The notes under the pieces: generated by a model
Databases searched by the model: none
What the model was told of the DNA's origin: nothing
Seen by the model: only the letters and a program-made list of their open reading frames with translations
Program-made: the position numbers and the translations under genes
Part shown: positions 35,571 through 44,540 of the stretch, piece by piece
How the letters are laid out: every line of letters starts with the position of its first letter
Numbering within the stretch: position 1 is the first letter of the stretch
DNA from: Paenibacillus sp. FSL R5-0345
Lineage (GTDB): Bacteria; Bacillota; Bacilli; Paenibacillales; Paenibacillaceae
DNA length: 64,000 nt
Direction: 5' to 3'
Assembly (NCBI RefSeq): GCF_000758585.1
Contig: NZ_CP009281.1
Location: forward strand, 1,178,001-1,242,000

Positions 35571-36110
35571 ATGGATAACAATGCAGTTGAGCGTTTGGAA
35601 CAGGAGGATTTCATAGGCTTTTGGAAAAGAGTTCTCGCTACTGTTCTTGATCTCCTTATCATTCTGATACCTGCGGTTATTGTATACTGGATATTCAATT
35701 CATTAGCTGTATCCTTGCATTCGGAAATTCCCATCATCCTTGAATATATTTTCTTCGTCGTGTTTGATATTTTTATGATCGTTAGATTTGGCGGATCGCC
35801 TGGAAAGCTGGTTTTAAAGATAAAAATTGTCAATCAGCAAGGGAATATTCCCACGTTGAAGGAAGCTTTAATTCGAAATATTTTCCGAATCATTAGTACG
35901 ATTTTTTCAATGATTGTTGGCGTAAGCCTCTACGATCTTACTGTGATTTCCACCACTCTTAATTTATGGGCACCTTTGGCTACTGACCTTAGTAAAATAC
36001 TTGGCCCCATCATGCTTGTGGATTATCTATTCGTCGCATTTACTCCCCGTAAACGGGCGCTTCACGATATGATGGCTGGTACTTATGTAGTTGATAAATC
36101 TGCAATTTAA
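35571..36110 (+). CDS. RDD-family membrane protein
   Basis: A 179-residue membrane protein of the RDD family. It has the defining Arg/Asp pattern: GFWKRVLATVLDLLI in the first span (R and D), a second hydrophobic segment, RFGGSPGKLVLKIKIV after it, and the C-terminal KRALHDMMAGTYVV. RDD proteins have been linked to ion or solute transport, but no substrate can be read here. ATG at 35571 is chosen at the conserved start although the ribosome site is weak; an in-frame ATG at 35535 is an alternative. Confidence 0.8.
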   Translation: MDNNAVERLEQEDFIGFWKRVLATVLDLLIILIPAVIVYWIFNSLAVSLHSEIPIILEYIFFVVFDIFMIVRFGGSPGKLVLKIKIVNQQGNIPTLKEALIRNIFRIISTIFSMIVGVSLYDLTVISTTLNLWAPLATDLSKILGPIMLVDYLFVAFTPRKRALHDMMAGTYVVDKSAI

Positions 36111-36147
36111 AGGATGCTTTCAAAAGCATTCTTTTTTAAATATTAAG

Positions 36148-36195
36148 TATTTTACCGTTAAATAATTTACTATTAAATATTTTAGTGTTAAAATA
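36148..36195. promoter_or_regulatory. tandem MarR-type operators
   Basis: Two TATTTTA-N3-TTAAA(A)TA dyads begin at 36148 and 36178, exactly 30 bp (three helical turns) apart, within 100 bases of the marR-like start. A dyad with the same half-site lies at 48231-48253 near the other MarR gene. Confidence 0.6.
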
Positions 36196-36239
36196 TATAT
36201 AGAAGTAGCCAATGATTATGAATATCTAAGGAGGATGTC

Positions 36240-36674
36240 TTGGAAAACCCAGATATTTTTAGACTTATACATGCCGTTGAATTATTCACGAATGAAATTA
36301 TTGTTCGATGGATGAATGCTTTTGACCACAATATTGGGATATCTCCTGTTCTCGTCTTGGGAGAATTGAATAAAAAAGGTCCGCAGAAGCAAACTACTTT
36401 GGCTAAGAAGCTAGGTTATACGCCGGGAGCGATGACGAACATTGCCAATCGCTTAATTAAGCAGGAAATGGCCGAGCGCAAATATAACGAGGATGATCGC
36501 CGAAATGTACTGCTCTCTATCACGGACAAAGGTAAAGATGTACTGAAGGAAGCACAGCTAAAAGGGCAGGAGCTCCGAGTTGAAATGTTTCAGAAGCTCG
36601 ATGAGGATGAACTGCATCAATTCTTGAAAATCTATGAGAAGTTGTTAACGAGCTTTGATAGCTCTGAAACATAA
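36240..36674 (+). CDS. MarR-family transcriptional regulator
   Basis: A 144-residue winged-helix dimer. KKGPQKQTTLAKKLGYTPGAMTNIANRLIKQEMAERKYNEDDRRNVLLSITDKG contains the recognition helix and the DDRR wing typical of MarR. It starts at TTG behind AAGGAGG. The SDR dehydrogenase gene follows 46 bases downstream and is probably its target, together with its own promoter where two palindromes lie. Confidence 0.92.
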   Translation: MENPDIFRLIHAVELFTNEIIVRWMNAFDHNIGISPVLVLGELNKKGPQKQTTLAKKLGYTPGAMTNIANRLIKQEMAERKYNEDDRRNVLLSITDKGKDVLKEAQLKGQELRVEMFQKLDEDELHQFLKIYEKLLTSFDSSET

Positions 36675-36720
36675 ATGAAATCATCTAAGAATCTTAATCA
36701 CATTATAAAGGGGTATGAAT

Positions 36721-37542
36721 ATGGGAAGAGTTCAAGGTAAGGTTGCACTAGTAACTGGAGGCGCTTCGGGTATTGGCTTATCAGCCGCTACTTTAATGGC
36801 TAGAGAAGGAGCCAAAGTTGTCATCGCCGATTTTAATGTAGAGGCTGCTAAAGAAGCAGCGGCTAAGATTAAAAGTGAGGGTGGAGAGGCGGAAGGTCTT
36901 TTCTTGGATGCATCCCAAGCGGATTCGATCAAGGAAGCCGTTGATTTCACAGTCGCTCAGTATGGCACAATTACAGTTTTGTTCAACAATGTAGGTCTAA
37001 CTAATCTGCAAAAAGACCTAGATGTCGTCAACATAGATTTGGAAGAATGGGATCGCCTGATGAACGTGAACACCAAAAGTGTTCTGTTAGGCAGCCGGTT
37101 TGCCATTCCACATATGATTAAAGCGGGTGGAGGTTCGATCATTAACACAGCTTCGATGTCAGCATTTGCAGGAGATTCATTGCGTACCGCTTATGGCTCC
37201 TCCAAGGCAGCTGTGGTAAACCTTACTCGTTACATCGCTACACAATATGGCAAGGATAAGATTCGTTGTAACGGAGTGGCTCCAGGCCTGATCCTAACAC
37301 CGGCGGCTGCAAGAAATATGCCTCCAGCCGTTCTGGATATTTTCCAGAAGTTCAACGCTCTGCCTTATCACGGCGAAGCAGATGATATCGGGAACACTGT
37401 TTTGTTCCTGGCATCAGATGAATCTAAATTCATCACAGGCCAAACCATTGAAGTTGAGGGTGGGCACTATATGTCCAACCCAAGTATCACAGACTTCCAG
37501 AATTACATGATGGAAGCTAAATCTAAACAAAATCATGCGTAA
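36721..37542 (+). CDS. SDR-family NAD(P)-dependent oxidoreductase
   Basis: A 273-residue short-chain dehydrogenase. The cofactor motif TGGASGIG is near residue 12, NNVG near 90, and the catalytic Ser-Tyr-Lys are in INTASMSAF and YGSSK. It ends with the usual TGQTIEVEGGHYM. Chosen start ATG 36721 has AAAGGGG 7 bases upstream, whereas ATG 36715 has almost no spacing. Substrate unknown; regulation by the adjacent MarR protein is likely. Confidence 0.92.
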   Translation: MGRVQGKVALVTGGASGIGLSAATLMAREGAKVVIADFNVEAAKEAAAKIKSEGGEAEGLFLDASQADSIKEAVDFTVAQYGTITVLFNNVGLTNLQKDLDVVNIDLEEWDRLMNVNTKSVLLGSRFAIPHMIKAGGGSIINTASMSAFAGDSLRTAYGSSKAAVVNLTRYIATQYGKDKIRCNGVAPGLILTPAAARNMPPAVLDIFQKFNALPYHGEADDIGNTVLFLASDESKFITGQTIEVEGGHYMSNPSITDFQNYMMEAKSKQNHA

Positions 37543-37544
37543 AT

Positions 37545-37591
37545 AAAAATCCGGTCCATGCTCGTATTTATCGAGAGGGACCGGATTTTTG
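37545..37591. terminator. bidirectional terminator after the SDR gene
   Basis: AAAATCCGGTCC...GGACCGGATTTTT with a second inner pairing CTCG/CGAG. It also ends the convergent minus-strand TPR-protein gene. Confidence 0.9.
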
Positions 37592-37605
37592 TATGCATAA
37601 ATGAG

Positions 37606-39864
37606 TTAGCTTACTTCTAGTACGGCTTGCATAAAGGTTTTTAGGGCGGAGGACTTTGCCCCTTCGATCCATTGCTTTAAAACATCTGTCTGACCATTCA
37701 TGTACCATCCGAGTTTTTCCTTCAACTCTTGTTCATAGTTACTAGGCTGTTTTGTTCGTTCGGTCATTAGCTGTTTAACCATTTGTGGCCAACGATACCC
37801 ATTAAGACCAAAGCTGTGTTCGGGGTAACGTTCAGCAAGTGTTAAGACGGAAGAGAGTGACTCGCCTGCGTATAATTCTGCCGCCAAATAGCTGCCAATA
37901 AAACGATGGCTGTTATCATGCTCTAAGGCGATAGCAAATTGCTCCCGAGCTTCTTTAAGCTTGCCTTGATGCAAGAGTGCTGTCGCGTTAATAGAGCGTA
38001 CATAGCTGTTTAATTCGATGGAGTTTAACTCGTTGTAGCGGGAATGAAATTCGTTATATGATTTCCAGTCCTTATGATCAAAATAATACTGCGTCAATGT
38101 GAAGGCATAATTAGAATAAGGATGTAACTGTATGAGCTTTTGGAGTGAAGGGATCGCCCGATCTTCTAATGAGTCATCCTTCGTGATGGACGATTTGGCG
38201 AGCAACAGCTTTACAAGCATATGCAGGGCATGAGCATCCTGTGGATCATCCAAGACATTTTGTTGGTACATTTCAAGGGCTTGCTCTGGGTTCTTATTCA
38301 GCAATAATCTATCAGCCGTGGTCAGTTCTCGTTCCTTGAGATAGAAGAAAGGAAGATTCAAGGCGGTGTCTTCGTTTAACCTGTAGCCATTACTGCGGGT
38401 AATCAGGCGTCCATCCGCATCAAATGCCTCGATATTCCAAGAAAAGCGTGCTTCCGGATTCATGAACACGAGAAAAGAAAGAGGATCAATCGATTCAAAG
38501 CCCTCTCCGCCGCTGCCGTAGGAGAAACCACTGTTGTAATAGAGTTCATCTACTGGAATGGAGACTTGATTATCTGTAATATAGTCCCGAATCTGAGAAC
38601 TGAAGGAGCTCCCCACCGTCGAGACCCCTCCGCTTAAGCGATAGTAAGCCGCACCTTTAACAGCCTTCCAGCGAAAATCTACAGACTGACCTGTTATCGT
38701 CTCTTGATTAATAGGAGACTGAAGCTCTATCAGAGGTTGTAGAACAATGCTCTCAATCAACCTATCATCCGGTTTAACTTCAATCCAATCGTCATACTGT
38801 ACAGGCCAAGTCCAGCCGTCGATCTGATCATAGCTAAGTCCAAGCTGCAATTGATAGAAGCCCGGAATCACACCGTGGAATTCGAAACGCCCTTTATCGT
38901 CGGTAACGATTCGGTACGGTTCAGCCTCAGTAATGCTATGATGAACCTCGCTTTCAGCACGGAGAAAAACACCTGCACGTGAGACCGGCGAACCATCGCT
39001 ATGAGTCAGTGTTCCGGATACGACAGCTGTAGAGGTACTTCCCATATCTACAGCTGACTGAATGGCGGATTTTAGCGCTTCAAGCTGCATTTCGGTTTCT
39101 GAAGTACCTATCTCTGGCGCTGAACTTGATGATTGACCTGCTGTATGAATATCCTGCCAGAATTTTTTGTAGCTTGCTAAGCCATTGTCTACTTCGGCAA
39201 GAGCTTCCTGCGCTTCTCCTTTCGTGAAGAGCAGGCGTCCGGTAAGCCATGCTTTTTGTGCATTTAAATCTTCCTGATTCTCGGATGGAAATGTGGTTTG
39301 TTCAAGAATAGCTTCCGCGGTTATTATATCCCCACGATTCAGGGCACGTTCTGCACGAAGGAGAGCTAGCTTTTTTGCCACGCTAGAATTGCTGTCTAAC
39401 TGTTTTGCGGCGGTGTATAGCGCTTGATCTCCGTCGTCCCTACGACCAAGAGCATCATATTCATAGACAAGCCGCTTAGCCGCAAATATCCGTGTATTAT
39501 TCGTTGGTCCATCTAGGATGTATTCCTCTAACAATGCGATTTTATCCTCCGGTAGCAAATCGGAAATACTCGGTTCATCCTGATTCCACTGACTCATAGA
39601 GGGACCAATATTTACGTCGTATCTATAGGGATCGTAGCCGTGCTCCTTATCGATGATATTGGTTTGAATAAGCTCCATACGTTTACTGCCAGTTGTAGAC
39701 TCTAGCTTTTGCAGAAGTTCTGTACGGGCCAGGTTAGATTGAATAGCTGGGCTTTCCTCCATTTGTGCCTTTAAGGAGGGCAGAAAGTTAAATAGAAGAA
39801 TGAGCAGGGAGGCGGGGAGCAACACGAATGACACCAGATGTTTGACCTTGATCTTAATTCGCAT
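37606..39864 (-). CDS. membrane-anchored TPR protein of an ECF sigma operon
   Basis: A 752-residue protein with one N-terminal transmembrane segment (about residues 10-28) and a large, presumably external part. It has helical, TPR-like repeats at about 100-230, a carboxypeptidase-regulatory/CNA-B-like beta domain at about 278-345 (SGTLTHSDGSPVSRAGVFLR, DDKGRFEFHGVIPGFYQL), a further beta-rich region to about 500, and C-terminal TPR repeats (PEQALEMYQQNVLDDPQDAHALHMLVKLL and following). It overlaps the preceding gene by 11 bases and is the last of three genes with the sigma factor. It may sense envelope conditions (inference). Confidence 0.72.
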   Translation of the reverse strand: MRIKIKVKHLVSFVLLPASLLILLFNFLPSLKAQMEESPAIQSNLARTELLQKLESTTGSKRMELIQTNIIDKEHGYDPYRYDVNIGPSMSQWNQDEPSISDLLPEDKIALLEEYILDGPTNNTRIFAAKRLVYEYDALGRRDDGDQALYTAAKQLDSNSSVAKKLALLRAERALNRGDIITAEAILEQTTFPSENQEDLNAQKAWLTGRLLFTKGEAQEALAEVDNGLASYKKFWQDIHTAGQSSSSAPEIGTSETEMQLEALKSAIQSAVDMGSTSTAVVSGTLTHSDGSPVSRAGVFLRAESEVHHSITEAEPYRIVTDDKGRFEFHGVIPGFYQLQLGLSYDQIDGWTWPVQYDDWIEVKPDDRLIESIVLQPLIELQSPINQETITGQSVDFRWKAVKGAAYYRLSGGVSTVGSSFSSQIRDYITDNQVSIPVDELYYNSGFSYGSGGEGFESIDPLSFLVFMNPEARFSWNIEAFDADGRLITRSNGYRLNEDTALNLPFFYLKERELTTADRLLLNKNPEQALEMYQQNVLDDPQDAHALHMLVKLLLAKSSITKDDSLEDRAIPSLQKLIQLHPYSNYAFTLTQYYFDHKDWKSYNEFHSRYNELNSIELNSYVRSINATALLHQGKLKEAREQFAIALEHDNSHRFIGSYLAAELYAGESLSSVLTLAERYPEHSFGLNGYRWPQMVKQLMTERTKQPSNYEQELKEKLGWYMNGQTDVLKQWIEGAKSSALKTFMQAVLEVS

Positions 39865-40201
39865 GTTTCTTCACCGCCTGCTCATAGATGTCTTTCCAGT
39901 ACGTATTGCCTCCGGCCTCAATGAGTTCCCGGTTCTTTTGCTGCTGGACGCCTTGTTGTGGATGGTGTTTAACCTCTGGTTGATGCAGGGTCAGTGTAAC
40001 GACTAGAATAATGGCGCCGATCGCGCCTATAGGTTTGACAGGGATCTCAATTTCCTTATTCCAGAGTGCTAAGAGGCGGGCTCCAAAGGTTGGAGGGTGG
40101 GTCATTTTGAGGACGCGTTCGTGTCCTTCAAAGTGAATGGATTGTAGTTCTTCGTCTAGTAATTGCTTGATAGCTTCGCGTTCCGTATTCTCCGTGTTCA
40201 T
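39854..40201 (-). CDS. single-pass membrane protein, anti-sigma-like
   Basis: A 115-residue protein: a charged cytoplasmic N-terminal part of about 50 residues (LLDEELQSIHFEGHERVLKM), one transmembrane helix (IGAIGAIILVVTLTLH, about 58-73) and a short outer tail. Its ATG overlaps the sigma-factor stop as TAATG. Size, topology and position are those of an anti-sigma factor, though no zinc-binding HxxxCxxC motif is present, so the assignment rests on context. Confidence 0.65.
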   Translation of the reverse strand: MNTENTEREAIKQLLDEELQSIHFEGHERVLKMTHPPTFGARLLALWNKEIEIPVKPIGAIGAIILVVTLTLHQPEVKHHPQQGVQQQKNRELIEAGGNTYWKDIYEQAVKKHAN

Positions 40202-40746
40202 TAGAAATGTCCCTCCTTCTCCAAAATCTTTTTTAAGAGCGTCCGTCCTCTAGCGAGCCGGGATTTAATCGTATTCTCAGGGGTATTTAATTGCTCGGAA
40301 ATTTCTCGGATGCTCATCTCATGAAAGTAATATAATGTCAGACATTCTCGGTATACATAATCGAGAGTCCTCATGGACTCGGCGAGTCTGATATTGTGCC
40401 ATTCCACCATAAAAAGCTCTTCCGCTCCAGCAGTGAAGCCTGCAACATCACTTCCTTGAAGCTCTGACCCGCCCGAAGGGAAAATATTACGCCAGCTCCA
40501 AGTCCGTTGCTTCATACGGCAGCGGTTAACAACGATGCGAATGAGCCAAGCCTTTAACCGTTCCGGGTCCTGCAGCTGACTCATTTTGGCATAGGCTTGA
40601 ATAAAAGTATCTTGCACCGCCTCTTCGGCACTGTGCCGATCTTTGAGTAGCAAGCAAGCGGTTCGGAGCAGCATATCGCCGTAATCGTCCATTAACAGGC
40701 GGAGAGCTGACTCATCCTTTGCTTTGATTCTCTCTATAATATTCAG
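40201..40746 (-). CDS. ECF RNA polymerase sigma factor, apparent CTG start
   Basis: Sigma-70 family ECF factor of 181 residues with region 2 (YGDMLLRTACLLLKDRHSAEEAVQDTFIQAYAKM) and region 4 (YVYRECLTLYYFHEMSIREISEQLNTPENTIKSRLARGR). The reading frame is open up to GTG 40887 but the extra 47 residues are unlike any sigma factor. The only well-placed ribosome site, GGGAGGGGAG, lies 6 bases before CTG at 40746, and that start gives the normal ECF N-terminus MNIIERIKAKDESAL. A CTG start is therefore the best call, though unusual. Region 2.4 and region 4 are intact; target genes are unknown. Confidence 0.82.
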   Translation of the reverse strand: MNIIERIKAKDESALRLLMDDYGDMLLRTACLLLKDRHSAEEAVQDTFIQAYAKMSQLQDPERLKAWLIRIVVNRCRMKQRTWSWRNIFPSGGSELQGSDVAGFTAGAEELFMVEWHNIRLAESMRTLDYVYRECLTLYYFHEMSIREISEQLNTPENTIKSRLARGRTLLKKILEKEGHF

Positions 40747-41194
40747 ATGAAGCTCCCCTCCCTTTACTAATAAGATGCGGCTTGGAGGATTAAGGTTGCG
40801 TTTGTGTGGAATATTTTTACTTAGGGGGAGTATTCCCGAGATGATGATCCGAGACGGCGTTCCCTGAGCTTCCCAAGATGTTCCCACATTGCAGTTTGTG
40901 CAATAGAATCTATCCTGAAGTGAGCGGAAATCAATTCTGTTGTACTTTGTACATTCAAAATAGTTAAAAAACGCCTAGTTAGGGGGTTTTTATGAATTCT
41001 ATTGCACGAAGTGCAATGCATTGCTTTTTTCGAAGCAAACAGCCCCAATCTATTGCACGTTCTGTAATGAAATGCCCTGATAGTGCGCATTAATCCTTAA
41101 TTTATTGATGTTCGGCAGATTTGGGTAAATGATAGATATGTCCGGTTCCATTTTTACAATCGGCTTTAAGCGAATTTACTAAGGAGATGTCATC
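40747..41194. repeat. phased palindrome cluster A
   Basis: A 448-base gene-free stretch between divergent genes. Four imperfect palindromes of form TTGCA-N5-TGCAA have centres at 40896, 40947, 41009 and 41060 (spacings 51, 62 and 51): arms TTGCA/TGCAA; TGTAC/GTACA with N3; ATTGCAC/GTGCAAT with N3; ATTGCA/TGTAAT with N5. The remaining sequence holds the sigma-factor leader on one side and the lipoprotein promoter region on the other. Confidence 0.7.
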
Positions 41195-41971
41195 ATGTCA
41201 GCACAGATTAAATTTTTAGCAGCCTCTATTCTGCTTACAGGGATGATTGGACTAGCCGGATGCAGCTCGAACAATGAACAAGCAAATTCAGCTACCCCAA
41301 CCTCAGCACCTACGGAAACTGCCGTAACAGAAACCTCTGAACCGGAAGCCAGTCCATCAACCACACCTACGGAAACAGCACCCGCTATGACCACATCCCC
41401 TACAGAGACTAATAAAGATGCAGCCAACGCTAATCCGCAAGATAGCGCTGAACAGCTTAAAGAACTACTTGTGCTTGCCAAAAAAGGAAAGGTGCCCGGT
41501 GTTGAATATGCTGCACATACCGGTCTTATAGATGAGGTAGAAGCGGACTGGGGTAAGCCTGATCAACAAGAGTCAGCTGGAAAAGGTATTTATGCTACTT
41601 ACACTGACAAACATGTCGTATTTGGATTTAACAAAGGGAGCCTGATCTTCGATGTTCGTTCCAGTGATACTGCACTGCAAAAGCTGACACTGAAACAAAT
41701 CGAGGGAACACTTGGCAAACCGGATGACACCAAAACAAATGGTGACGATAAGATTTACACCTATCAAGCCAATGACCAATACCAGCTGAAATTTATTATT
41801 CCAAGCTCAACCGGCACAGTAGATCATATTTCTGTGTTTAGTGAGCAGGATTCCTTAACAATATGGCTGGGTAAAACCAGCAATGGGTGCATAGAGCAAT
41901 CATACAGAGAAATCTGTAGGTTGCTCTTTTTGTATGTTTATCTTTGCTGGAGTACGCCTTGGACGGACTGA
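41195..41971 (+). CDS. YjgB-like (DUF4309) lipoprotein, frameshifted C-terminus
   Basis: An exported lipoprotein: signal ending in IGLAGC, then a long low-complexity Thr/Ser/Pro/Glu-rich linker (residues about 30-75) and a folded domain (LLVLAKKGKVPGVEYAAHTGLIDEVEADWGKPD ... LGKPDDTKTNGDDKIYTYQ) resembling the YjgB/DUF4309 family. After FSEQDS the frame runs on for about 39 residues, through an intrinsic terminator at 41893-41931, which a normal gene would not encode. A one-base insertion after codon 'tcc' near 41863 would restore LNNMAG and a stop at 41872-41874. The tail is probably a frameshift product or sequence error. Confidence 0.75.
   Translation: MSAQIKFLAASILLTGMIGLAGCSSNNEQANSATPTSAPTETAVTETSEPEASPSTTPTETAPAMTTSPTETNKDAANANPQDSAEQLKELLVLAKKGKVPGVEYAAHTGLIDEVEADWGKPDQQESAGKGIYATYTDKHVVFGFNKGSLIFDVRSSDTALQKLTLKQIEGTLGKPDDTKTNGDDKIYTYQANDQYQLKFIIPSSTGTVDHISVFSEQDSLTIWLGKTSNGCIEQSYREICRLLFLYVYLCWSTPWTD
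41893..41931 (+). terminator. intrinsic terminator inside the annotated lipoprotein frame
   Basis: AGAGCAATCATACAGA-gaaa-TCTGTAGGTTGCTCT followed by TTTT. It lies inside the extended lipoprotein reading frame, supporting an earlier original stop. Confidence 0.82.
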
Positions 41972-42017
41972 TATAATGTAATCAATGAGCGGATTCGAGG
42001 GAAAGTGAGGTTCTATC

Positions 42018-43169
42018 ATGCAGCTGGAATTAAACGAAAGCGAATATAAAGTGACCACAGATGGGATAACGATAGAATTATTTCCAAAGGAATTTACGCT
42101 TTTTCAGTTCTTGTACAAAAATAGAGGACGTACGTTCAGTCGGGAACAGTTGCTGGATAAAGTATGGCCATTGGAGTATCCGGTAGAACGAACGGTAGAT
42201 GATCATATTTATCGGCTTCGTAAAAAGCTTGGCAAGCTACAAGGCCTAGATATTAAGACTATTCGGGGATTCGGCTATAGTCTGACTATGCAGGATTCCT
42301 CTGCCGCCATGGCTAATCCGACTACATACGACTTAGAAATGCAAAAGACGATGCGGGAAGTATTCGTAAAATATCATCAATACGGCCAAGGGCGATCCAT
42401 GCTAACCTTAGCCCGGCAACAGGATGTTTTGGGTTATGAAATGGATCCGTTCTATTCGATCTATATTCATTTTGTGCAGGGAGATTTGGAATGGCTTCTG
42501 AACACGGAGGAAGTTGAGATAGAAGAGCGATTCTATTCGCTGTTAATATGTTATATGTTTTTGGGTGATCCAAAGCAGAAACTGGAGTTCTGCGAGCTAG
42601 TCCTTGAGAAAAAGATTCTTTTGCCGCCCCAGCATGTTGAAATGGAGATCCTTAATATTCTGGATTTATACACGCTGGCCGGGCAGCCGGAAAAAGCATT
42701 AGAACGATTAAAGCTGACGCATGAAGTGATTAAAGAGCCAGGGTATGAGAACTTCATTCCTGTAACGGCAATTTCTGAAATGCTCGTACACTTGTGGATG
42801 GGAACAGAAGATCAGGAATTAGAACGGATGGCGAAAGACATTGAAGCGCTTTTGCAGGAGAAGCCTTTTTTGCGGGAGATCGGCAGTTATAAAGTTGCAA
42901 GAGGCCTGTGTTTTCTACGGCGCAAGTCTTGGCGTGAAGCAGAGCAGTTATTGGATGAGGCGCTTCAGGTGCTTGAAATGTCAGGATTCGTGCCGATGCA
43001 GATATATGCATTATACAGAATTGTTCACTATTGTAACGAGTTTTCTCCACAGTCAGCTTTACATCGGAAATATGCAGATTTATTTGAACGAGAGAAGGAA
43101 GAACGGGGATTCCATCGTTTGGAGCAATCCTTGGAAACCGTGCTTATGAATATCGTGACAGCTCTCTGA
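42018..43169 (+). CDS. winged-helix transcriptional regulator with TPR-like C-terminal domain
   Basis: A 383-residue regulator. Residues 1-90 form an OmpR/PhoB-type winged helix (FPKEFTLFQFLYKNRGRTFSREQLLDKVW, RTVDDHIYRLRKKL, IKTIRGFGYSL). No receiver domain precedes it. Residues 110-383 are helical and repeat-like, similar to bacterial transcriptional-activator (TPR) domains of SARP-like proteins. The efflux MFS gene follows 75 bases downstream and may be its target (inference). Confidence 0.82.
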   Translation: MQLELNESEYKVTTDGITIELFPKEFTLFQFLYKNRGRTFSREQLLDKVWPLEYPVERTVDDHIYRLRKKLGKLQGLDIKTIRGFGYSLTMQDSSAAMANPTTYDLEMQKTMREVFVKYHQYGQGRSMLTLARQQDVLGYEMDPFYSIYIHFVQGDLEWLLNTEEVEIEERFYSLLICYMFLGDPKQKLEFCELVLEKKILLPPQHVEMEILNILDLYTLAGQPEKALERLKLTHEVIKEPGYENFIPVTAISEMLVHLWMGTEDQELERMAKDIEALLQEKPFLREIGSYKVARGLCFLRRKSWREAEQLLDEALQVLEMSGFVPMQIYALYRIVHYCNEFSPQSALHRKYADLFEREKEERGFHRLEQSLETVLMNIVTAL

Positions 43170-43244
43170 TAATTCTCTGACAATTCTCCAGTACATTAAG
43201 GTCATGCTTCATATGTTCTTAATCGTAACTTGGAGGAATGTCCG

Positions 43245-44540
43245 ATGAATGCTTCATCACAAGCAGGAACGAGTCTGCTAAAAAACAAAGTGTATATGCG
43301 TGTATACAGCGCATTCGCGACAGCTACTTTTGGGGATTGGTTCGATGCGCTGGCGATTCAGGTACTCGTAGGATACCGTTGGCAAGCTAGTCCGCTAATG
43401 CTGGCTTTGATTCCAGTCTCTATAGCTTTACCTGGGATTCTGCTTGGCTCCGTGGCAGGAGTAGCGGCTGACCGACTGAATAAGCTAAAGCTAATGCGGA
43501 TGTGTGATCTACTTACGGCATTGTTAACAGTACTAGTACTTTTCGCTCCCAGTATGGTGTGGTTGCTCCCATTACTGATGCTGCGAGCTGCTATCTCTAC
43601 CTTAAACGTACCTGCCCAGCAGTCAATGACTCGCAGTTTGGTTAGAGAGGATCAGCTTCTGCAAGCGACTTCACTGAATGGAATTGTAAATCAAGGCTCC
43701 AAAATCGCTGGACCGTTACTTGGAGGTTTCGCATTGTCAGTGCTAACACCACAATGGTGTATATTGATCAATGCTTGTCTCAGAGGTTGCTCGTACCTGC
43801 TTCTACTGACCGTTAAGAATAATGAGGTAGGACAAGTCGGCTCAGATCAGGGCGATAAAGAGGAACAGGTTCCCCTTCGTACGATGTGGAAGGAAGGCTG
43901 GGGCTTTATGCTGCGCAGCAGATTGCTGCTAAACAGTATGCTGTTTGGTTTAATCGGTGCGTTAGCTATTCAAATGATCGACTTCCAGTTTACAAGTCTA
44001 TTCAGAATTATTGCACCTGCTGAGGAATCTATGCTGGGCTGGCTTGTCGCGGCAACTGGCGTGGGTGCTATATTCATGATCATGGTCATGAACAAAATGA
44101 ATCGGGGAACAGGCTACGGCTGGAAGCTAGGAACGGGTTATGCACTCATTGGTGTATCGGTCGGAGGGCTTGGTCTGCTTCAGCCAGGCGTCACAAGCCT
44201 TCCTGTATTGCTGTTAGGATTCGTACTGGGTCTCGGAAACGGAATGTTTATGATTACCTTCAATTATTGTTTGCAAAAAGAAACTCCCCCGCATATGACA
44301 GGGCGTGTGTTCGGTATTCAGAGTACGATTCTTAGCGGTGTGATGATTGGCGCTCCACTCCTTGGTGGTATGCTGGTTCAGGCCGCTGGGCCTAGCCGGA
44401 TCTTTTTTAACTTTGGTATCGTAATTGCTCTGATTGGTGTGCTGGGCATCGCATTCGGACGCGTGCTGTGGCCTAAGGAGAAGGAGATGACGGATAGCAT
44501 AGTGGAGCAATCGGCGAAGGTTAAAGTGATGGAAACTTAA
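43245..44540 (+). CDS. MFS transporter, macrolide-efflux-like
   Basis: A 431-residue major-facilitator protein with about twelve spans. It opens KVYMRVYSAFATATFGDWFDALAIQVLVGY and contains GVAADRLNKLKLMRMCDLLTALL (motif A-like) and VPAQQSMTRSLVREDQLLQATSLNGIVNQGSKIAGPLLGG, the pattern of Mef/MdrT-type drug exporters. ATG at 43245 with GGAGG 8 bases upstream is chosen over TTG 43230. Substrate not determined. Confidence 0.9.
   Translation: MNASSQAGTSLLKNKVYMRVYSAFATATFGDWFDALAIQVLVGYRWQASPLMLALIPVSIALPGILLGSVAGVAADRLNKLKLMRMCDLLTALLTVLVLFAPSMVWLLPLLMLRAAISTLNVPAQQSMTRSLVREDQLLQATSLNGIVNQGSKIAGPLLGGFALSVLTPQWCILINACLRGCSYLLLLTVKNNEVGQVGSDQGDKEEQVPLRTMWKEGWGFMLRSRLLLNSMLFGLIGALAIQMIDFQFTSLFRIIAPAEESMLGWLVAATGVGAIFMIMVMNKMNRGTGYGWKLGTGYALIGVSVGGLGLLQPGVTSLPVLLLGFVLGLGNGMFMITFNYCLQKETPPHMTGRVFGIQSTILSGVMIGAPLLGGMLVQAAGPSRIFFNFGIVIALIGVLGIAFGRVLWPKEKEMTDSIVEQSAKVKVMET

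Noticed and set aside
40747..40887. 47-residue N-terminal extension of the ECF sigma factor from GTG 40887
   Set aside because: It has no sigma-factor similarity and no ribosome site, and its start falls next to the first palindrome of cluster A.
40888..41068. CRISPR array
   Set aside because: The units are palindromes with variable arms and about 50-bp period, without identical direct repeats plus unique spacers, and there are no cas genes.
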